Below are positions 31,336-34,326 of a stretch of 34,326 nt of DNA, piece after piece; positions within the stretch are counted from its first letter, which is position 1; the number at the start of each line of letters is the position of its first letter. Source of the stretch: Candidatus Gastranaerophilales bacterium (GTDB lineage: Bacteria > Cyanobacteriota > Vampirovibrionia > Gastranaerophilales > Gastranaerophilaceae). The position numbers and the translations under genes are program-made. The notes below the pieces were generated by a model. It was given only the letters and a program-made list of their open reading frames with translations. It was not told the origin of the DNA and did no database searches. The DNA lies in contig CALUZF010000005.1 in NCBI GenBank assembly GCA_944325165.1, positions 1 to 34,326 of the forward strand. The letters are read 5' to 3'.

Positions 31336-32160
31336 ATGAGTCAGACAGCAGACATTGATTCATACAAAAAGATAAATAGACTTTCAGATGAAGAAATACA
31401 AGCCCTTTGGGAAGAATATCTAAAAGATAAGTTAAATAAAGAGGTTAGAGATAAATTAATTGTTCAATATATTTACCTTGCAAGATATGTTGTAGGCAGA
31501 ATTAAGGTAAATCTTCCTCCGAGCTTTTCTTTTGAAGATATTGTTTCTTTTGGAATTGAAGGGCTTATTGATGCGATTGAAAAATATCACCCATCCAAAG
31601 GCGCTAAGTTTGAATCTTATGCTCTGATGCGTATAAGAGGCTCTATTATAGATAAAATTCGCTCGTCTGATTGGCTTCCTCGAACTTTGAGAAGAAAAAT
31701 TAAAGAAGTAAAAATTGCGACAGAAAGATTAAAACAACAAATCGGAAGGGCTCCAAGCGCAAAAGAAATAGCTGATGTTATGGGGCTTAGCGAAGAAAAA
31801 GTTGTTGAAATTATGTCATCTGATGTAAGTGTTAATTCAATTTATGATAAAAAAGGTACAGGAGATGACAGTGTTGAAATTATAGACACGATTGAAGATG
31901 AAAACTCATCTCGACCTGATGAAGCACTTGAGAAAGTTGATGCAAAAAAGGAATTGGAGCAGGCTTTGAAAAAATTACCCGAAAGAGAAAGAACTCTGTT
32001 GGTATTCTATTATCACGAAAATATGACGCTAAAAGAAATTGGCGAAGCAATAAATGTTTCTGAATCAAGAGTTTGCCAACTTCATGCTCAAGCAATTATG
32101 AAATTAAGAAATATCTTGAGTTCAAAACGCTCAGAAAGATTGAATAGAGCGATAGTTTAA
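31336..32160 (+). CDS. RNA polymerase sigma factor of the FliA/WhiG type
   Basis: A 274-residue sigma-70 family group 3 factor. Region 2 (about 43-110) has SFEDIVSFGIEGLIDAIEKY and FESYALMRIRGSIIDKIRSS; the DWLPRTLRRK motif marks the FliA/WhiG branch. Region 3 (about 115-170, GRAPSAKEIADVMGLSEEKV) and region 4 (about 213-262, LPERERTLLVFYYHENMTLK, then SESRVCQLHAQAIMKLR) are complete, and an acidic linker of about 35 residues separates them. No flagellar gene is seen nearby and no anti-sigma partner follows. It likely directs a special regulon, motility or otherwise. Confidence 0.93.
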   Translation: MSQTADIDSYKKINRLSDEEIQALWEEYLKDKLNKEVRDKLIVQYIYLARYVVGRIKVNLPPSFSFEDIVSFGIEGLIDAIEKYHPSKGAKFESYALMRIRGSIIDKIRSSDWLPRTLRRKIKEVKIATERLKQQIGRAPSAKEIADVMGLSEEKVVEIMSSDVSVNSIYDKKGTGDDSVEIIDTIEDENSSRPDEALEKVDAKKELEQALKKLPERERTLLVFYYHENMTLKEIGEAINVSESRVCQLHAQAIMKLRNILSSKRSERLNRAIV

Positions 32161-32216
32161 TTTTATTTTTTTGTGCTAGAATAACTTTGTAAGTATAAGT
32201 TTAAAGGAGTTATTTT

Positions 32217-32993
32217 ATGGCGAGAAGACCAATTATAGCCGGCAATTGGAAAATGCACAACAATAAGGCTGCTGCAAAAGAATTAATTGAAGGTATTGTT
32301 AATGGTGTTAAAAATCTAGACGCTTCAAAAATGCCTGAAGTTATTGTTGCACCTACATATACTGCTTTATGGCAAGTTCATGATGTAATCAAAAATGAAC
32401 CAAAAATTGCACTTGCTGCTCAAAATGTTAACCCAAACCCAAAAGGAGCATATACAGGTGAAATTTCTCTTGAAATGTTAGCTGATTTTAATACAAAATT
32501 TGTTATTATCGGACACTCTGAACGTCGTCAAATGTTCAATGAATCTGATGAATTTATTAATGAAAAAGCTATTGCAATCTTAAAAGCAGGTTTAATACCA
32601 ATTATTTGCTGTGGTGAAACTCTAGAACAAAGAGAAGCAGGTGTTACCGATGCTCATCTTGAAGGTCAAATCACAAAAGCGCTTAAAGGTATTTCAGCAG
32701 ATGATGTTGAAAAATCAGTTATAGCTTATGAACCTATTTGGGCAATTGGTACAGGTAAATCTTGTGATGCAGTTGAAGCAAACAGAACTATTGGTGAAAT
32801 CAGAAAAGTAGTTGCTAAATTATATTCTCAAGCTGTTGCTGATAAAATTAGAATTTTATACGGCGGATCAGTTAAACCTTCAACAATTGTTGAGCAAATG
32901 GCTCAAGAAGAAATTGACGGCGGTTTAATCGGCGGTGCTTCTTTGGAAGCTGAAAGCTTTGTAGAATTAATCAAAGGTGCGTACGCTAAATAA
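32217..32993 (+). CDS. tpiA: Triosephosphate isomerase
   Basis: A 258-residue TIM barrel that interconverts dihydroxyacetone phosphate and glyceraldehyde 3-phosphate. The catalytic residues are Lys12 (GNWKMH), His100 (IIGHSERR) and Glu172 (AYEPIWAIGTGKS), with the phosphate loop YGGSVKP and GGASL. Ribosome site AGGAG. Located after the sigma factor gene with its own short spacer and followed by a bidirectional terminator. Its codons are more G+C-rich than those around it, as expected for a highly expressed glycolytic gene. Confidence 0.98.
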   Translation: MARRPIIAGNWKMHNNKAAAKELIEGIVNGVKNLDASKMPEVIVAPTYTALWQVHDVIKNEPKIALAAQNVNPNPKGAYTGEISLEMLADFNTKFVIIGHSERRQMFNESDEFINEKAIAILKAGLIPIICCGETLEQREAGVTDAHLEGQITKALKGISADDVEKSVIAYEPIWAIGTGKSCDAVEANRTIGEIRKVVAKLYSQAVADKIRILYGGSVKPSTIVEQMAQEEIDGGLIGGASLEAESFVELIKGAYAK

Positions 32994-33010
32994 AATTATA
33001 TTAAAGATAA

Positions 33011-33038
33011 AAAAACAGGGCTTTTAAGCCCTGTTTTT
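33011..33038. terminator. Bidirectional terminator between tpiA and grcA
   Basis: A 13-bp stem (33011-33023 with 33026-33038) with a tight loop and A and T runs outside, placed between the converging tpiA and grcA genes. Confidence 0.9.
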
Positions 33039-33278
33039 TTATCCTAAGCTACTATGAAATGTTCTTGAAATAACATCGTCTTGCTGTTCTTTTGTTAATT
33101 TAATAAAGTTAACTGCATAACCTGAAACTCTAACTGTAAGTTGCGGATATTTTTCTGGATGAGCTTGAGCATCCAATAATGTTTCACGATTAAAAACATT
33201 AACATTTAAATGGTGTCCGCCTTTTTCAACATAACCATCTAATAAATTAATTAAATTTTCTTCTTGTTGAGTGGTCAT
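33039..33278 (-). CDS. grcA: Autonomous glycyl radical cofactor (spare PFL C-terminus)
   Basis: A 79-residue protein equal to the C-terminal glycyl-radical domain of pyruvate formate-lyase. The radical-site motif [13 protein letters not shown] is intact, with the [19 protein letters not shown] block ahead of it, as in E. coli YfiD/GrcA, which restores PFL cut at its radical Gly by oxygen. I use the ATG at 33278 because AGGAGG lies 6 bases upstream; an in-frame ATG at 33302 lies inside the rubredoxin gene. The rubredoxin stop codon TAG is the first half of this ribosome site (TAGGAGG), so the two genes are translationally linked. Confidence 0.93.
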   Translation of the reverse strand: MTTQQEENLINLLDGYVEKGGHHLNVNVFNRETLLDAQAHPEKYPQLTVRVSGYAVNFIKLTKEQQDDVISRTFHSSLG

Positions 33279-33288
33279 TATATGCCTC

Positions 33289-33447
33289 CTATTCTTTTTC
33301 AAATACTTCTTTGCCTAATGAACATAAAGGGCATACCCAAGCATCGTCTAAATCCTCAAATTTTGTGCCTGCTTTAATTGAATTTTCTTCATCACCCAAG
33401 TCTTCATCATATACATAACCGCACGCTGTGCATACATATTTTGCCAT
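33289..33447 (-). CDS. Rubredoxin
   Basis: A complete 52-residue rubredoxin, a one-iron electron carrier. The four Fe ligands are Cys6 and Cys9 ([10 protein letters not shown]) and Cys39 and Cys42 (VCPLCSLGK), with the usual acidic loop and [14 protein letters not shown] at 33447 follows GGAG at 33453-33456. It is the first gene of a transcript with grcA, read away from the Crp/Fnr gene, from a promoter with a palindrome at the class II activator position. In anaerobes such rubredoxins often feed oxygen- or NO-reducing flavoproteins; the partner is outside this window. Confidence 0.97.
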   Translation of the reverse strand: MAKYVCTACGYVYDEDLGDEENSIKAGTKFEDLDDAWVCPLCSLGKEVFEKE

Positions 33448-33481
33448 ATTTTGCTCCTTTTTATTTTCTTTGTATTTTTTA

Positions 33482-33531
33482 TATTTTTAATATACAATGG
33501 TTTTTGCAACATGTCTGTTGTAATTACAACA
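33482..33531 (-). promoter_or_regulatory. Rubredoxin-grcA promoter with Crp/Fnr-type palindrome at -41.5
   Basis: The perfect 16-bp palindrome TGTTGTAATTACAACA lies at 33516-33531 (centre between 33523 and 33524). On the minus strand the best -10 box, TATATT, occupies 33494-33489, so the start would be near 33482 and the palindrome centre falls at -41.5. No -35 box is present, consistent with an activator-dependent promoter. An overlapping dyad CAACA-N4-TGTTG lies at 33507-33520. Confidence 0.65.
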
Positions 33532-33555
33532 AAAACAAAAAAGTTTATAAAAATT

Positions 33556-34224
33556 ATGGAAAAATATTTATCAAAAATTAAAAAATCACCTCTTTTCTTT
33601 GGTATAACTGAACAAGAACTTTTAAAAATGCTCTCTTGTTTTGGTGCAAGTGTTAAAAAATATGAAGCAGGCGATATGATTATTCGCCAAGGTGACGTCG
33701 TATCAAAGATTTATATGATTTTAGAGGGTGCTGTTAATATAGAAAAAGATTCTTATTGGGGCAGGCGTATAATTGTACAAAAACTATATGAATATGATAA
33801 TATAGCGTTATGTTTGGTTGCATCAAGAAATACAGAATCGAGTATTTCTGCAATTTGTTCAAAGGATTCCATAATATTAGCTTTGAATTTTAATAAATGT
33901 TCAACAATGTGCACTAATGCTTGCGATCATCATGTAGCTTTAATTCAAAATATGTTTAGGATTTTATCTAAAGAAAATATTGAACTTTTAGAAAAAATTG
34001 AAAATATTTCACAAAAATCAATCAGGGATAAATTATTAACATATTTGTCAAACGAAAGATTGAAACATAAATCCCCTATCTTTGAAATTAATTTCAATCG
34101 TCAAGAGTTGGCTGATTATTTAAATATTGATCGTGCGGCAATGAGATTTGAATTATCTAAGTTGAAAAACGAGGGTATAATTGCTTTTGAAAAAAATAAA
34201 TTTGAGCTATTTGACTTGCCATAA
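33556..34224 (+). CDS. Crp/Fnr family transcriptional regulator
   Basis: A 222-residue regulator. An N-terminal cyclic-nucleotide-binding-type beta barrel (about 15-110, SPLFFGITEQELLKML, YEAGDMIIRQGDVVSKIYMI) is joined by a dimer helix to a winged HTH (about 152-215, NRQELADYLNIDRAAMRFEL). Cys115, Cys119 and Cys123 form a CxxxCxxxC cluster (KCSTMCTNAC), seen in many anaerobe members. The ATG at 33556 fits the family start (MEKYLSKIKKSPLFFGI); upstream starts would run through the palindrome. No ribosome site is evident. It probably controls the divergent rubredoxin-grcA genes, and the type resembles HcpR-like regulators; the signal is unknown. Confidence 0.9.
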   Translation: MEKYLSKIKKSPLFFGITEQELLKMLSCFGASVKKYEAGDMIIRQGDVVSKIYMILEGAVNIEKDSYWGRRIIVQKLYEYDNIALCLVASRNTESSISAICSKDSIILALNFNKCSTMCTNACDHHVALIQNMFRILSKENIELLEKIENISQKSIRDKLLTYLSNERLKHKSPIFEINFNRQELADYLNIDRAAMRFELSKLKNEGIIAFEKNKFELFDLP

Positions 34225-34235
34225 AATACTCTAAA

Positions 34236-34266
34236 TTGACCATGCTTTATATTTTTGGTTTATACT
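34236..34266 (+). promoter_or_regulatory. Possible promoter of the last, partial gene
   Basis: TTGACC (34236-34241) and TATACT (34261-34266) resemble -35 and -10 boxes, but the 19-base spacing is long, so the call is tentative. Confidence 0.3.
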
Positions 34267-34302
34267 ATATTATATGTAAATACTTTATAATTGAGAGGTG
34301 CC

Positions 34303-34326
34303 ATGACAAACACAGTTACAATTGAT
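34303..34326 (+). CDS. Start of a gene cut by the window end
   Basis: An ATG at 34303 is preceded by GAGAGGTG at good distance and opens a frame reading MTNTVTID up to the last base. Too short to identify. Confidence 0.45.

Noticed and set aside
33378-33581. 67-codon plus-strand frame over rubredoxin and the promoter
   Set aside because: It runs antisense to the clear rubredoxin gene and through the operator; no ribosome site.

Overview
This is an AT-rich stretch of bacterial chromosome with the standard genetic code, mostly housekeeping and stress genes on both strands and one small accessory island. The gene content suggests an anaerobic or fermentative, gut-type bacterium: a hybrid-cluster protein, rubredoxin, a spare glycyl-radical domain (GrcA), flavodoxin-like redox proteins, a LeuA/NifV-type synthase that may be a Re-citrate synthase, a CsaB pyruvyl transferase, a FliA/WhiG-type sigma factor and a HisC-HAD fusion of a sort I associate with Cyanobacteria. 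My best guess is the non-photosynthetic cyanobacterial relatives (Vampirovibrionia/Gastranaerophilales). That is inference, since there is no rRNA or marker gene here to prove it.

Layout. 1-2.6 kb: an isochorismatase-fold hydrolase, a small unknown protein, then a threonine ammonia-lyase/RidA operon on the minus strand. 2.6-4.6 kb: a two-helix membrane protein, a prohibitin-like SPFH protein and an HpcH-type aldolase. 4.5-6.8 kb: three overlapping minus-strand genes, hcp, a cupin and an alkylguanine methyltransferase, which look like a nitrosative-stress unit. 7.0-9.0 kb: an operon of a sugar acetyltransferase, a flavoprotein and a CMD-cupin protein. 9.0-11.8 kb: two lineage-type unknowns, one of them a 679-residue protein ending in a calpain-type cysteine protease domain with Cys, His and Asn all present. 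11.85-14.4 kb: a type II restriction-modification pair whose two flanks carry copies of the same 15-18 base repeat, followed by a relatively G+C-rich, foldable non-coding patch. 14.5-17.8 kb: tRNA-Met, a His/Met-rich membrane protein, a HisC-HAD fusion lacking key catalytic residues in both halves, and a secreted protein. 17.9-20.6 kb: a LysM protein, an XRE regulator, pth and a membrane protein. 20.7-24.5 kb: synthase, miaB and serC. 24.5-28.5 kb: a DUF374 acyltransferase, a HisA-HisI-HisE triple fusion whose HisI part lacks its zinc ligands, csaB, and a divergent dehydrogenase/radical-SAM pair. 29.8-34.3 kb: a ZIP transporter, a secreted coiled coil, the sigma factor, tpiA, then grcA and rubredoxin divergent from a Crp/Fnr regulator, and the first codons of one more gene.

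The most unusual points are: (1) two fused histidine-pathway proteins with erased active-site motifs; (2) several genes without a Shine-Dalgarno sequence whose -10 box sits 6-7 bases before the ATG, implying leaderless mRNAs, including a divergent pair sharing one palindromic -35 box; (3) a perfect 16-bp palindrome centred at -41.5 from the predicted start of the rubredoxin-grcA transcript, the class II Crp/Fnr activator position, next to a Crp/Fnr gene; (4) the calpain-like protein; (5) the repeats around the restriction-modification island.
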